Assembly (NCBI GenBank): GCA_023266155.1
Contig: JAHFRS010000034.1
Coordinates: 1-8,167, forward strand
Length of the DNA stretch: 8,167 nt
Reading direction: 5' to 3'
Origin: an archaeon
Lineage (GTDB): Archaea > Nanobdellota > Nanobdellia > Woesearchaeales > GW2011-AR9
The first letter of the stretch is position 1; each line of letters starts with the position of its first letter. This document shows, in pieces, positions 1 to 6,768 of the stretch. Below the pieces are notes generated by a model, which was not told the DNA's origin, did not search any database, and was given only the letters and a program-made list of their open reading frames with translations. The position numbers were made by a program, and so were the translations under genes.

Positions 1-25
1 TATTCAATTAGTTGAGATTTTTTAA

Positions 26-145
26 TCTTAACTGGGTAATTGGATGTCGTAGCAGAGCTACGGGGTACAAGAAAAGAAGCGACGACTTCTTTTCTGTACA
101 GAAAAAAGATAGTTTTCTTTTTTCTTGTATGAAACCCAGTTAAGA
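26..145. repeat. Nested inverted-repeat element with three internal hairpins
   Basis: A perfect 12-bp inverted repeat (TCTTAACTGGGT at 26-37, its complement at 134-145) encloses a compact set of smaller stems. Stem 1 is CGTAGC/GCTACG (48-53/57-62) with a 3-nt loop. Stem 2 is AGAAAAGAAG/CTTCTTTTCT (70-79/86-95), extended by GTAC/GTAC (65-68/96-99) across one bulged A. Stem 3 is GAAAAAAGA/TCTTTTTTC (101-109/116-124). Drawn as RNA this is a closed multi-branch, cloverleaf-like fold. Some stems exclude each other: TACAAGAAAA (66-75) can also pair with TTTTCTTGTA (120-129), and 90-105 is a perfect 16-bp palindrome centred on GTAC. It lacks tRNA consensus features such as GTTCRA. It may be a structured RNA, a terminator-like region, or the end or body of a non-coding mobile repeat. 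The pairing is seen directly; any role is unknown. Confidence 0.75.
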
Positions 146-179
146 AATCAAGTGACTTTGTGTAAATGTGGCCGACCGA

Positions 180-255
180 TTAAATGCCGGCTTCTGGCTG
201 ATACTTCGCAGTGGATTTTATCGAATCTTCTTTCAGAAGATGTTCAGGCATTTAA
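180..255. repeat. Inverted repeat overlapping the 3' end of the HEPN gene
   Basis: TTAAATGCC at 180-188 and GGCATTTAA at 247-255 form a 9-bp inverted repeat. The right arm lies on the last codons and stop of the HEPN gene. Inside it, TCTTCT/AGAAGA (226-231/235-240) makes a 6-bp hairpin with a 3-nt loop, just 4 nt past the HEPN stop. The inner hairpin could end or protect the minus-strand transcript. No T-run follows it directly, so a terminator role is only a guess. Confidence 0.45.
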
Positions 256-696
256 CCTTTCTTCTATTTTTTTCTTCAGTAAATCAAGATATAACTGAAA
301 CTGCAAGGCAACTTCTTTCCAATCTTTTTCTGTCACCGGATTACCATAATAATGGATGCCGTTCCTTTTTGTCCTCACTTTTTCAAAAAAATCCCAGCTC
401 AGTTCCAATTCTGGATGTTTTACGCAAAGACATGCAAATAAACAAAGATGGGTTTTTAATTTGATATTCTCGAATTTAAGAAAAGCTTCTGCCAGCAGGT
501 GAAGCACATCATAATAGGTTTTGTACGCAGAATTCCATCGTTTCTTCCCAACAGCATCCTGAGCACTTTGCAAATCTTCCTCAGCAATATGCAGACTAGC
601 GGTTATCCGTTCCTCATCAATTTCAGAGGTAGGAATGATATTTCCTTCTGACACACAGACATCGTAGGCCTCTTCTACTGTTTCAAACGGCCGCAT
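244..696 (-). CDS. HEPN-domain protein, HepT-type toxin candidate
   Basis: A 150-residue, mainly helical protein with the HEPN pattern. An initial variable segment (1-28) is followed by helices around 30-50 and 53-75 (including the aromatic AYKTYYDVLHLLAEAFL stretch), a KTHLCLF segment near 81-87, and the late motif RTKRNGIHYYG at 108-118. R108 and H115 form an R-x6-H HEPN ribonuclease motif. H115-x-Y117 resembles the HxY end of the HepT RX4HXY motif, whose tyrosine is AMPylated by MntA in characterised systems. The ATG (694-696) lies inside the upstream nucleotidyltransferase gene (14-nt overlap) and is preceded 6 nt upstream by GAGGTGA, a strong Shine-Dalgarno site, which fixes the start. 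Overlap and order imply co-transcription with that gene. Family knowledge suggests an RNA-cleaving toxin neutralised by its partner; an uncharacterised HEPN partner of a nucleotidyltransferase with another role is also possible. Confidence 0.85.
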   Translation of the reverse strand: MRPFETVEEAYDVCVSEGNIIPTSEIDEERITASLHIAEEDLQSAQDAVGKKRWNSAYKTYYDVLHLLAEAFLKFENIKLKTHLCLFACLCVKHPELELSWDFFEKVRTKRNGIHYYGNPVTEKDWKEVALQFQLYLDLLKKKIEERLNA

Positions 697-1231
697 AGGC
701 TATCACCTCTTGAGGCAATGCCCCTTTGAGGGGAATGCCTTTGATGATATTTTTAAGTAATCCACTCCCTATTCGCTGAAGATCAGTTTTGTCTTTTCCA
801 GAAAAAACCTGAATTTCACGCTTCAATTTGGGTTCAAATTTTCCCACATAGATCTCATCAATGTCTCCATAAACAAAGATATCAATATCACTGTGGTCAT
901 ACCAATCCCAGCGTGAAAAGCTCCCAAAGAGAATTATTGCTTCTGCTTTCTGTAGTGAAGTAAGATAATCAAGAAAACCGCTGGAGTGTAGTTGTTCTAA
1001 CGCATAAAGGCGTTTACTATTTTGATAGTGTGGATGTTCATAATTGGCAATATAATAAGGCATCTTCCCTCTGGGCTTAATACGTTTAATCAAATCGTCT
1101 TGTAATAGTTTCTTTAGCCAAATATTGGTCTGCGCCCGGCTTAAACTGGCTTCTTTCAGCAGTTGCTCAAAATGCCAGTATTTAGTAGGATGATTATAAA
1201 ACAATTCTTTCATTTTTAGGTTAGGCTTCAT
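683..1231 (-). CDS. Winged-helix-minimal nucleotidyltransferase fusion (MntA-like antitoxin candidate)
   Basis: 182 residues in two parts. Residues about 8-60 look like a winged-helix DNA-binding domain (FEQLLKEASLSRAQTNIWLKKLLQDDLI, then a wing with PRGKMPYYI). Residues about 95-145 are a minimal nucleotidyltransferase: LFGSFSR (G103, S104) then SDIDIFV with D115 and D117 as metal-binding carboxylates. The usual third acidic position falls in REIQVF (138-143), where E139 or Q141 could align, so the third ligand is uncertain. Paired with the overlapping HEPN gene, this matches MNT-HEPN modules in which the nucleotidyltransferase modifies and silences the toxin. The fused winged helix suggests it may also autoregulate. 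The ATG at 1229-1231 lies about 29 nt from a TATA box, giving an essentially leaderless mRNA; Met7 is an alternative start. Confidence 0.85.
   Translation of the reverse strand: MKPNLKMKELFYNHPTKYWHFEQLLKEASLSRAQTNIWLKKLLQDDLIKRIKPRGKMPYYIANYEHPHYQNSKRLYALEQLHSSGFLDYLTSLQKAEAIILFGSFSRWDWYDHSDIDIFVYGDIDEIYVGKFEPKLKREIQVFSGKDKTDLQRIGSGLLKNIIKGIPLKGALPQEVIAYAAV
703..709 (-). promoter_or_regulatory. Shine-Dalgarno site for the HEPN gene
   Basis: GAGGTGA on the minus strand ends 6 nt before the ATG at 696. It closely matches the 16S anti-SD partner, supports this start, and lies within the coding sequence of the upstream gene, as expected for coupled translation. Confidence 0.75.
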
Positions 1232-1255
1232 AATTAGTATGGATAATAAATACTA

Positions 1256-1267
1256 TTTTATAAATAT
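1256..1267 (-). promoter_or_regulatory. TATA-box promoter for the MNT-HEPN operon, inside a dyad
   Basis: On the minus strand ATATTTATAAAA contains a good archaeal TATA core (1257-1264) centred about 29 nt before the ATG at 1231, predicting a start of transcription next to the start codon. GGATA (1241-1245) and TATCC (1271-1275) form a symmetric dyad around it, a possible operator for the winged-helix protein encoded by the operon. Confidence 0.6.
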
Positions 1268-1301
1268 TGCTATCCTTATTGCCATCCCTACAACAGAGAA
1301 A

Positions 1302-2075
1302 TCATCTCTTCACTGCAAAATCGATCATCAGCGGCAGATGGTCAGAAAACTGAAATTTTAATACGGAATATTTCCTGACTTTAATCTGCCTGGAAGTAAG
1401 AATGTAATCTAATCTGCGAGTGGGATGCCAGGCCGGTTCTGTCAGGGGAATAGATTTCGTATCTAAATTAATTTTATCTTTCAAATGAGTTTTCTTCAAC
1501 AATTCTTCCACTTCTTTTTCCCCATGAAAAGTATTGAAATCACCCATTAAAATAACCGGATTCTGAATGCTATTGACAATCTTAATCAATTCTTTAATCT
1601 GTTTGGCCCGAGCTCTTTTTCCTAAGGCCAGATGCGCTACCAGGAAAGTAACTGGTGTGGGGCAGAGCACAGTCGCTTCAATGACCATTCTCTTGGTGCC
1701 TTCATGAAACACATGATACTTTATTTTCTTGAATTTAAACCTGGACAGCAACGCATTCGCCTGCTTTTTTAAGATAGGCAGATGATGAAATAATCTAAGC
1801 CAACCGGTGAGAGGATATTTTATTTTTTCGATAAAATCGTTCAACCCTAATTTTTCTTCCAAAAAGCGAACCTCATCTTTATGGCGTGAGCGAAAAGAAC
1901 CGGTATCTACTTCAATAAGCGCTAAGATATCAGGCTTTAACTTTTTTAATGCGCTAACCAGGCGTTGATCTAAATTCTTAGGAGGTAAAAATATTTTCCA
2001 GAATTTCAGATAATCAAACCACCTTCCAATAAGACCTTCACAGTATTCGATGTTGTACGTGATGGCGCGGACCAT
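1302..2075 (-). CDS. Endonuclease/exonuclease/phosphatase (EEP) family protein
   Basis: 257 residues covering one full EEP domain (DNase I/AP endonuclease/sphingomyelinase fold). The expected catalytic and metal-binding residues are visible in order: N8 in TYNIEY, E55 in ALIEVD, H148 in LVAHLAL, D179 and N181 in MGDFNT, D223 in RLDYIL, and D245-H246 in SDHLPL. The enzyme is therefore probably an active Mg-dependent phosphoesterase, but the substrate (abasic DNA, RNA, lipid or nucleotide phosphodiester) cannot be read from the fold. There is no signal peptide or transmembrane segment, so it is likely cytoplasmic. The ATG at 2073-2075 has GAGG 5 nt upstream (2081-2084) and a TATA-like TTTAAA at 2121-2126, which would give a short leader of about 20 nt. 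It is separated from the MNT gene by 70 bp holding that gene's own promoter. Confidence 0.87.
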   Translation of the reverse strand: MVRAITYNIEYCEGLIGRWFDYLKFWKIFLPPKNLDQRLVSALKKLKPDILALIEVDTGSFRSRHKDEVRFLEEKLGLNDFIEKIKYPLTGWLRLFHHLPILKKQANALLSRFKFKKIKYHVFHEGTKRMVIEATVLCPTPVTFLVAHLALGKRARAKQIKELIKIVNSIQNPVILMGDFNTFHGEKEVEELLKKTHLKDKINLDTKSIPLTEPAWHPTRRLDYILTSRQIKVRKYSVLKFQFSDHLPLMIDFAVKR

Positions 2076-2080
2076 TTATT

Positions 2081-2126
2081 CCTCTTTTTGTTGATTACGA
2101 GTACAAAATAAAGCAGAGGATTTAAA
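2081..2126 (-). promoter_or_regulatory. Promoter and ribosome binding site of the EEP gene
   Basis: On the minus strand, TTTAAA at 2121-2126 is the better-placed TATA candidate, since it leaves a leader of about 20 nt that includes GAGG at 2081-2084. A second AT-rich candidate, CTTTATTTTGT around 2103-2113, would start transcription inside the Shine-Dalgarno site and is less likely. Confidence 0.4.
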
Positions 2127-2202
2127 GGTTATTGATTATCGATGAACATTGAGCACTAAAATGATTAAAGAGAAGAGAGTTTTTGAGGAGATTAATACCC
2201 CC

Positions 2203-2247
2203 ATTCCATGTTTATTTCAATATTCCATGTTTATTTCAATATTCCAT
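2203..2247. repeat. 19-bp tandem duplication across the aIF2 gamma stop codon
   Basis: A 19-bp unit (plus-strand ATTCCATGTTTATTTCAAT) occurs twice in perfect tandem, at 2203-2221 and 2222-2240, followed by 7 matching bases at 2241-2247, or about 2.4 copies. On the coding (minus) strand the inner copy encodes the last residues (GILK) and TAA stop of aIF2 gamma. The outer copy repeats the same bases beyond the stop. This looks like a recent slippage duplication that left the protein intact. Confidence 0.9.
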
Positions 2248-3562
2248 ACCCAATCAGCCTAAACCTGTCCCCCATCCGTCGGGAAATGGTAATTCTATCC
2301 CCTACGTTCGCACAGATCGGTTTTTTCAAAGCACACGTGCTATTCTTCTTCGAAGGATCGAGAACTACTCCTACCGTCGCGGCAGAATTCACGTTCAGCA
2401 TCAACACTTCCCCTTTGGCTAAAGGCTTAACTTCGGTCTCCTCTTTCGTTCCCACGACGCGTTCCAATAAATGCGTGTCGAGCGTAATTTGATAATGTAA
2501 CGGTGGCAATTTACCGGGCAACCCTACCAGTGAACCCGTCAGAGAATCAGATTTGACAATGGTCGGATCAAGCGTTGTCGAAATCGCCATGCTGCCCCCG
2601 GGACTGATCTGGTCCACGGGCTGCCCGCCAGAAAAGATCTGTACGATTTTCGTCAGCAAAGGCTTCCAGATTTTTTTATTTTTTTCTTCCACCATGTAGC
2701 CGGGAACAATTTCGATGTCCTGCCCAACCACAAATTTACCTTGCCGGACCGTGCCGCCTAATACCCCACCGACTAACTTTTCCGGCTTGATGCCGGGCTT
2801 ATTGATATCAAAAGACCTCGCTACTAACATCAATGGTTCTTTCTTCATGTCTCGCAGCGGCGTGGGAATTAATTCCTGGATCGCTTTCAACAACACGCCA
2901 ATATTGGCGTTCGCTCTCGCGGAAATGGGGATGATCGGAATGTCTTTATATTCTGTTGGTGCTAAAAATTCTTTGATTTGCTGATAATTCTCTAAAGCCT
3001 CTTCATAGCTCACTAAATCAATCTTGTTTTGGATGATGATGATATTTTTGATGCCGCTGATATGCAACGCCATCAGATGTTCTTTCGTCTGTGGTTGGGG
3101 GCATTTTTCGTTCGCGGCCACCAACAATAGTGCGCCGTCTACAATGGCAGCGCCAGACAACATCGTGGCCATTAACGATTCGTGTCCCGGCGCATCAACC
3201 AGCGATATTTTTCGTAATGGAACGACCAGACTATTGCATTTAACGCACTTTTCTTTGGCAGTGTAAAAATCACATTTTTCACAGTGAGAAATGGTAAAAT
3301 CCGCATATCCAAGTCTGATGGTGATCCCTTTTTTCAACTCTTCGGAATGAGTGTCCGTCCATTTTCCGCTTAATCGTTCGGTTAACGTCGTTTTACCATG
3401 ATCAACATGGCCAACTAAGGCAATATTAAGTTCAGGTTGGATGCTCGGGGCCGATTTTAGAGAGATCGTGTGAGGAGATGTTTCCGTTAATTCCAGTTCC
3501 TTTGCTGATGGCTGCCCTACCTTCTCTGCTTCTTTTTCCAGCGGTTTTTTCTTAGCGGTCAT
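2231..3562 (-). CDS. eif2g: Translation initiation factor 2 subunit gamma (aIF2 gamma)
   Basis: GTPase subunit of archaeal IF2, which carries Met-tRNAi to the small ribosomal subunit. With the ATG at 3560-3562 it has 443 residues. Motifs: G1 GHVDHGKTTL at 51-60, switch I region KKGITIRLGYAD near 77-88, zinc ribbon C94/C97/C106/C109, G3 DAPGH at 123-127, G4 NKID at 179-182, then a SAR-containing G5 region and two beta-barrel domains ending in RFRLIGYGILK. GITIRLGYAD and the zinc ribbon separate it from EF-Tu/SelB. About 40 residues precede the usual start of the family; this tail is Lys/Glu-rich and looks disordered. An in-frame TTG at 3572-3574 would add four residues, but it lies only about 16 nt from the TATA box, so the ATG is preferred. 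It is transcribed divergently from the ferredoxin gene. Confidence 0.96.
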   Translation of the reverse strand: MTAKKKPLEKEAEKVGQPSAKELELTETSPHTISLKSAPSIQPELNIALVGHVDHGKTTLTERLSGKWTDTHSEELKKGITIRLGYADFTISHCEKCDFYTAKEKCVKCNSLVVPLRKISLVDAPGHESLMATMLSGAAIVDGALLLVAANEKCPQPQTKEHLMALHISGIKNIIIIQNKIDLVSYEEALENYQQIKEFLAPTEYKDIPIIPISARANANIGVLLKAIQELIPTPLRDMKKEPLMLVARSFDINKPGIKPEKLVGGVLGGTVRQGKFVVGQDIEIVPGYMVEEKNKKIWKPLLTKIVQIFSGGQPVDQISPGGSMAISTTLDPTIVKSDSLTGSLVGLPGKLPPLHYQITLDTHLLERVVGTKEETEVKPLAKGEVLMLNVNSAATVGVVLDPSKKNSTCALKKPICANVGDRITISRRMGDRFRLIGYGILK

Positions 3563-3582
3563 TCTTTCATCCAAAGAGGGGG

Positions 3583-3595
3583 TTTATTTATAAAA
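3583..3595 (-). promoter_or_regulatory. TATA-box promoter of aIF2 gamma (leaderless)
   Basis: Minus-strand TTTTATAAATAAA contains TTTATAAA (3587-3594), centred about 28 nt before the ATG at 3562. The predicted transcription start sits on the start codon, and no Shine-Dalgarno site is visible, so the mRNA is probably leaderless. This placement decides between the ATG and the upstream TTG. Confidence 0.6.
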
Positions 3596-3667
3596 GTTTA
3601 GACTCAAGGCCACTGTCTTTTTTATGAGTGCTGAGTAAAAAGGGGAAGCTCAAAATCAGACCATCAT

Positions 3668-3710
3668 TTTATAAATAATCAGTGGATTTTAACCACTGCC
3701 CATGAGGGGG
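3668..3710 (+). promoter_or_regulatory. Promoter, dyad and ribosome binding site of the ferredoxin gene
   Basis: TTTATAAA at 3668-3675 is a TATA box predicting a start near 3698-3700 and a leader of about 20 nt. AGTGG-N7-CCACT (3681-3685/3693-3697) is an inverted repeat lying exactly between the TATA box and the predicted start, where a repressor would block initiation. GAGGGGG at 3704-3710 is a Shine-Dalgarno site 8 nt before the ATG. Confidence 0.55.
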
Positions 3711-3718
3711 ATTACACC

Positions 3719-3952
3719 ATGCCTTACACCATTATCCATCATAAGAAAGATTGTATCAGCTGTGGTGCCTGTGCCGCCATTAATCCTGAATTCTGGGAGA
3801 TGGACGAGCAAGGCTTAGCCCATTTAAAGGCTTCTCAGCCGGTGAACAGCCATTTTGAGAGGGAAATTGGCACCGAGGATGAACGGGCAAGAAACCAAGA
3901 CGCGGCAGATTGTTGTCCGGTGAATATCATTAAAGTAGAGAAGAAGCAGTAG
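3719..3952 (+). CDS. Single-cluster [4Fe-4S] ferredoxin
   Basis: A 77-residue soluble electron carrier. Cys12, Cys15 and Cys18 (CISCGAC) and the late Cys66 (in DCCPVNII) give the four ligands of one [4Fe-4S] cluster. The position that would be a fourth Cys of a two-cluster ferredoxin is replaced by the AAINPEFW stretch, and an acidic central region replaces the second cluster motif. Cys65 beside Cys66 could be a spare ligand or half of a disulfide, as in Pyrococcus-type ferredoxins. The length fits the monocluster family. The start is set by the Shine-Dalgarno site GAGGGGG 8 nt upstream; another ATG at 3702 is out of frame. No redox partner enzyme is adjacent, so its electron donor and acceptor are unknown. 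A dyad between the TATA box and start suggests repression control. Confidence 0.92.
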   Translation: MPYTIIHHKKDCISCGACAAINPEFWEMDEQGLAHLKASQPVNSHFEREIGTEDERARNQDAADCCPVNIIKVEKKQ

Positions 3953-3960
3953 AGTAGCGA

Positions 3961-3972
3961 AATTATTAAATA
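3961..3972 (+). promoter_or_regulatory. TATA-like promoter of the 172-residue orphan gene
   Basis: AATTATTAAATA lies in the 41-bp gap after the ferredoxin stop, centred 27 nt before the ATG at 3994, so it would start a leaderless transcript. The nearest purine-rich stretch (AGGTG at 3972-3976) is 17 nt from the ATG, too far for a normal Shine-Dalgarno site. Read-through from the ferredoxin promoter is also possible. Confidence 0.4.
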
Positions 3973-3993
3973 GGTGCCAAGTTCGAAGACTTT

Positions 3994-4512
3994 ATGATTC
4001 CTGTCACATTCAATTCGCAAAAATTAACCATTGGAGATAAGGTAATTTCTCTTCCTGAGGGTGCCAAAGTAGAAATACCTGAAAGAAAATACGATAAATA
4101 TAATTTCCAAATTGCGCAGGCCACTCGGTTAGCAAGGGAGCGGGGATGGACCTGGAACTATGCTACCAGCGACCAGGAAGGATATTTCTTTGGTAATTGC
4201 CCTGCTTCGGGGAAAGCAGTAACTAAAGTAGGTATCATTCCCTATGATAAAATTATTCCAAATTTGCCGGAACTGTGCATTTTTCTGGAGATTATTCCTA
4301 GTGAGGAAAAAGATATTTATACTCTTCGAAACACCATTGACAAATTGCTTCTTCCCGGCATATTGGCGCAGGAAAATTTTTTAAGTGCAAGAATAATTAA
4401 TGCTAAACGATACAGTTTACAGGAACTTCAGGAGGGGGCTGAAATTGTTCCACCAAGGATAATTCATACCCGTGTTCTCATGGGATTTACGGATGATTAT
4501 ACGTTATCGTGA
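3994..4512 (+). CDS. Hypothetical protein, 172 residues
   Basis: I do not recognise a family. The sequence looks like a soluble mixed alpha/beta protein: beta-rich N-terminus (VTFNSQKLTIGDKVISLPEGAKVEI), a helix with basic residues at 38-50 (FQIAQATRLARER), aromatic GWTWNY (51-56), EGYFFGNCPASG (62-73), hydrophobic strands at 78-103 (VGIIPYDKIIPNLPELCIFLEIIPS), a helical part 106-150 and a terminal strand RIIHTRVLMGFTDDY. There is no signal peptide or convincing membrane span, and only two Cys (69 and 95), so metal binding is not implied. It follows the ferredoxin on the same strand but appears to have its own promoter. Its last 9 nt overlap the end of the convergent gene at 4504. The even amino-acid makeup and clean frame support a real gene. 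Confidence 0.75.
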   Translation: MIPVTFNSQKLTIGDKVISLPEGAKVEIPERKYDKYNFQIAQATRLARERGWTWNYATSDQEGYFFGNCPASGKAVTKVGIIPYDKIIPNLPELCIFLEIIPSEEKDIYTLRNTIDKLLLPGILAQENFLSARIINAKRYSLQELQEGAEIVPPRIIHTRVLMGFTDDYTLS

Positions 4513-4779
4513 TTCTTTCTGCACTCCACCCGCAAAGGCTACTTGGTGACGATGTAGTTGCGTCAGAAGATGTTGTCGTTCCTCCACAGCTTTCCGAATC
4601 TTCTCTGCCACTATTCGATATTGCCGCTGAACTTTCTGCTGCCGTTCCGAGGGATGACCCACGGAATATTGTTCCGTCAATTTATGGATCTCTTCCCGCC
4701 GGAAATGAATTTCCTTGTTTATGGCAATGAGCTTTTTGGATAATGAATACAGATACCCTGATTCATTGACAATGTTCAT
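4504..4779 (-). CDS. Small helical, coiled-coil-like protein, 91 residues
   Basis: No family recognised. Residues about 10-37 and 45-80 are charged amphipathic helices (KKLIAINKEIHFRREEIHKL; KVQRQYRIVAEKIRKAVEERQHLL) joined by a short SVGHPSER turn, suggesting a helical hairpin or coiled coil. It is rich in Arg, Gln, Glu and His, with no Cys or membrane segment. The ATG (4777-4779) overlaps the stop of the serine hydrolase gene (ATGA junction) and GGTGA lies 6 nt upstream (4786-4790), so it is translated as the second gene of that operon. Its end overlaps the convergent 172-residue gene by 9 nt. It might be a small scaffold or regulator of its partner; this is a guess from context. Confidence 0.7.
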   Translation of the reverse strand: MNIVNESGYLYSLSKKLIAINKEIHFRREEIHKLTEQYSVGHPSERQQKVQRQYRIVAEKIRKAVEERQHLLTQLHRHQVAFAGGVQKESR

Positions 4780-5360
4780 GAATGTTCACCCCCCCAGGTG
4801 TTTAACACTTTAAGAACTTCCGGAATTTCTCTCACGCCATCATCAGCGGTAAAATGTCCTTTCTTTTTCTCCACGACAATTTTGACAGAGAGATTTTTCT
4901 TGAAAAGATTCCTGTTCTCTTTAAGATTCACATAGGGATCGTTGTCAGAGAGCAAGACCATACTGTTCTTAGTTTTTTTTGATACTTTTACGAAATCAAT
5001 GGAAGTGGCCAGCCAGGGCTTGGCAATCGCTTTCATCTCCTTATTTTCCAAATTCTGCAGCGTGAGCCAGCCGGCCACCATGATCACCCCTCCGACCATG
5101 GCATTTTGAGGGAGCGTCGTAAGATAGCGCAGAATTGTTTGGCAGCCGATGCTATGTCCGATGAAATAAGTGTGCTTGTCCGGTTTCCCCGCTGCTTTCG
5201 CAAGGTGGCCAACCCACGCGTTAATCTCTGGTTCATCTGTATGGGGCATGCTGGGAACAGCAACAGCTATTCCTTTTTTCATCAGCTTCTTCTGCAGCCA
5301 GGGATACCAGTCGGAACGGGGAGTTCCACCCCAGCGATGAACAATAAAGACTCTCATCAT
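4776..5360 (-). CDS. RBBP9/YdeN-family serine hydrolase
   Basis: A 194-residue alpha/beta hydrolase of the short RBBP9/YdeN (Ser_hydrolase) type. The N-terminal strand FIVHRWGG leads to the first turn. The nucleophile elbow GHSIG places Ser70, SDNDPYV gives the acid (Asp141 most likely), and KKGHFTADDG gives His169, so the triad is complete. There is no lid domain, signal peptide or membrane helix, which fits a cytosolic esterase-like enzyme. Substrates of this family are mostly unknown. Two ATGs (5358-5360 and 5355-5357) are possible starts. A weak TATA-like CTTTTTATG (5380-5388) about 26 nt away favours a leaderless start here. It overlaps the next gene by ATGA and is first in a two-gene operon. 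Confidence 0.85.
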   Translation of the reverse strand: MMRVFIVHRWGGTPRSDWYPWLQKKLMKKGIAVAVPSMPHTDEPEINAWVGHLAKAAGKPDKHTYFIGHSIGCQTILRYLTTLPQNAMVGGVIMVAGWLTLQNLENKEMKAIAKPWLATSIDFVKVSKKTKNSMVLLSDNDPYVNLKENRNLFKKNLSVKIVVEKKKGHFTADDGVREIPEVLKVLNTWGGEHS

Positions 5361-5379
5361 TTGAGTAAAAAGAAACGAG

Positions 5380-5408
5380 CATAAAAAGCTTTCTGAGAAT
5401 TGATTCTC
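5380..5408 (-). promoter_or_regulatory. Weak promoter and adjoining palindrome upstream of the hydrolase
   Basis: Minus-strand CTTTTTATG (5380-5388) is a weak TATA-like element centred about 26 nt before the ATG at 5360. Directly upstream is the 14-bp palindrome GAGAATTGATTCTC (5395-5408; 6-bp arms, 2-bp centre). It could be an operator, or a second small hairpin ending the upstream transcript after the large palindrome. Confidence 0.4.
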
Positions 5409-5508
5409 TTTAATCTTCGGAATATTTACAAAAAATACAAGAGATTTTCATTTCTATCGCCAAATGAAAGAAAAGAAGTATTTATATTTAAATATGCCGA
5501 AGATTAAA
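5409..5508. repeat. Long imperfect palindrome (about 100 bp) downstream of the 330-residue gene
   Basis: The outer arms pair over 20 bp with one mismatch (5409-5428 with 5489-5508; core TTTAATCTTCGG). The pairing resumes inside with AAATAC/GTATTT (5433-5438/5478-5483) and TTTCATTT/AAATGAAA (5446-5453/5462-5469), closing on an 8-nt loop CTATCGCC (5454-5461). The whole segment can thus fold into one tall hairpin with small internal loops. It begins 7 nt past the stop of the 330-residue gene, in that gene's transcript direction. It may be a terminator or stabilising 3' structure, a small structured RNA, or a MITE-like palindromic repeat. The pairing is direct observation; the role is not known. 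Confidence 0.8.
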
Positions 5509-5515
5509 CACTATC

Positions 5516-6508
5516 CTACAGAGCCTTATGCAGCACATCAACTCTTGACATCTTATCTAATATACCCGAGCTTATTCTTTCCACATTGGGTGCTTCTAAT
5601 TGAGTTATATCCCTATATAGTAATACTGCTCTTTCTATAAGTCGGCTCATTCTCGTATGCCCATAAGCTGCTTGTTGAGAGAGCTTTCCATAAAATGAAG
5701 CAACATTATCTAATTGTCTAGATAAATCATTATCCCCGCTACCAGCTAAATAAGCAACATCCTCTTGAAGTGCTTTATACATTCTATCTGCTGTTTGTTC
5801 AAGAGTTCTCCATGCTACATCACGTTCTGCATATTGATCAACTTCTTTTAATAAAATATTACCAAATTTACCAAAAGAAACTCCATTTAATAATCGTCCC
5901 CAGAATCTTAGTTTGGACGAAATATCAATAAAATTTCTAACTCGTTCAATTTCTTCGTTTCCTTTATCATATTTTTCTACTAATCTTCTGTCTTCATTTG
6001 CAGCTGTATCTATATGGTCTTTAACAGTTTTTCTTAGTTCGGGAATAAGATAATCGCTTAATCTTTTTAAATAGGACATACGTTCATCAATCTGACTTTG
6101 TGCCATACTCCTTGCAACTTTAATAGCTTGTTGTTTCACTTCATCTTTCTTTTCTTCGGTTAATACTGGACTCTCTGAATCAAAAGTTAAAATAAAATAC
6201 ATCCTTCCAGATTGCATTCCTCCACTCAATTGTTCTCTAACTTCTTCAGGAGTTCCAACCAAAACTTCCACATCACCATTAACTGCTCTTGCTAACGAAT
6301 CGTCTGCACTTTTTAATGGAATTCCCATCGTACAAATTGGAATGAAATCTGTTTTTCCAGAATGAAAAACTTCCAGATCATTTCTTGGAAACTTACTTAA
6401 TGATTCTTGTCTTGCTCTAACTGTCAATCGAGCCCCAAGTCTAAGACTGATATCATAAGTATCTTTACCTAATTCTTCAAGTATTTCCTGTAATTTTAAC
6501 TCGCTCAT
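5516..6508 (-). CDS. Orphan protein, 330 residues, AT-rich gene
   Basis: No family recognised. Residues 1-110 look mixed alpha/beta (SLRLGARLTVRAR; DFIPICTMGIPL; GDVEVLVGTPEEVREQL; GRMYFILTFD). Residues 115-330 are nearly all helical and charged (helices at 117-165, 168-200, 218-255, 262-300), consistent with a helical bundle or coiled-coil platform. There is no membrane segment or signal peptide and no known catalytic motif. A hydrophobic WGRLLNGVSFGKFGNILL patch lies at 203-220. The gene is more AT-rich than its information-processing neighbours (hand count 18 G/C of 60 at 5881-5940, against 34 of 60 in flpA at 7141-7200), which hints at acquired DNA. A strong TATA box 26 nt before the ATG (6506-6508) predicts a leaderless mRNA, and a long palindrome follows its stop. 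Confidence 0.8.
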   Translation of the reverse strand: MSELKLQEILEELGKDTYDISLRLGARLTVRARQESLSKFPRNDLEVFHSGKTDFIPICTMGIPLKSADDSLARAVNGDVEVLVGTPEEVREQLSGGMQSGRMYFILTFDSESPVLTEEKKDEVKQQAIKVARSMAQSQIDERMSYLKRLSDYLIPELRKTVKDHIDTAANEDRRLVEKYDKGNEEIERVRNFIDISSKLRFWGRLLNGVSFGKFGNILLKEVDQYAERDVAWRTLEQTADRMYKALQEDVAYLAGSGDNDLSRQLDNVASFYGKLSQQAAYGHTRMSRLIERAVLLYRDITQLEAPNVERISSGILDKMSRVDVLHKAL

Positions 6509-6527
6509 ATAAATGATAGATAAAGCA

Positions 6528-6539
6528 TTTATATATAAA
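6528..6539 (-). promoter_or_regulatory. TATA box of the 330-residue gene (leaderless)
   Basis: TTTATATATAAA is a self-complementary, near-ideal archaeal TATA box centred about 26 nt before the ATG at 6508. No Shine-Dalgarno site is visible, so transcription should start on the start codon. This is the strongest promoter-like sequence in the window. Confidence 0.65.
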
Positions 6540-6768
6540 TCTTTCTATTTATTACTGTTATGGAGTAAATTCAAAATTCTGTAAACCCTGCGAAGTGACC
6601 TAACTTAATGTCGTTAATCTTTGATTAAAAAATGTTTCCCAAGTCCATTTCTTGTCAGCCAACCTTTCCATCATTGCCGGTGTTTTTCTCTTCATTACTT
6701 CCTATGTCACCGGCCTGTGGTGGGCGATTTGCGATTGACTTCCATACGTTTAATACCGGGGCGTTCTC
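6540..6768. other. Intergenic region between flpA and the 330-residue gene
   Basis: No gene is visible. It contains GCCGGTG/CACCGGC (6676-6682/6708-6714), a 7-bp inverted repeat with a 25-nt loop, and TTAATC-TTT-GATTAA (6614-6628). A run of six T on the minus strand (6627-6632) could serve as the archaeal oligo-T terminator of the nop5-flpA operon. Minus-strand bases near 6655-6675 resemble one C box and one D box but do not form a complete guide RNA. Confidence 0.35.
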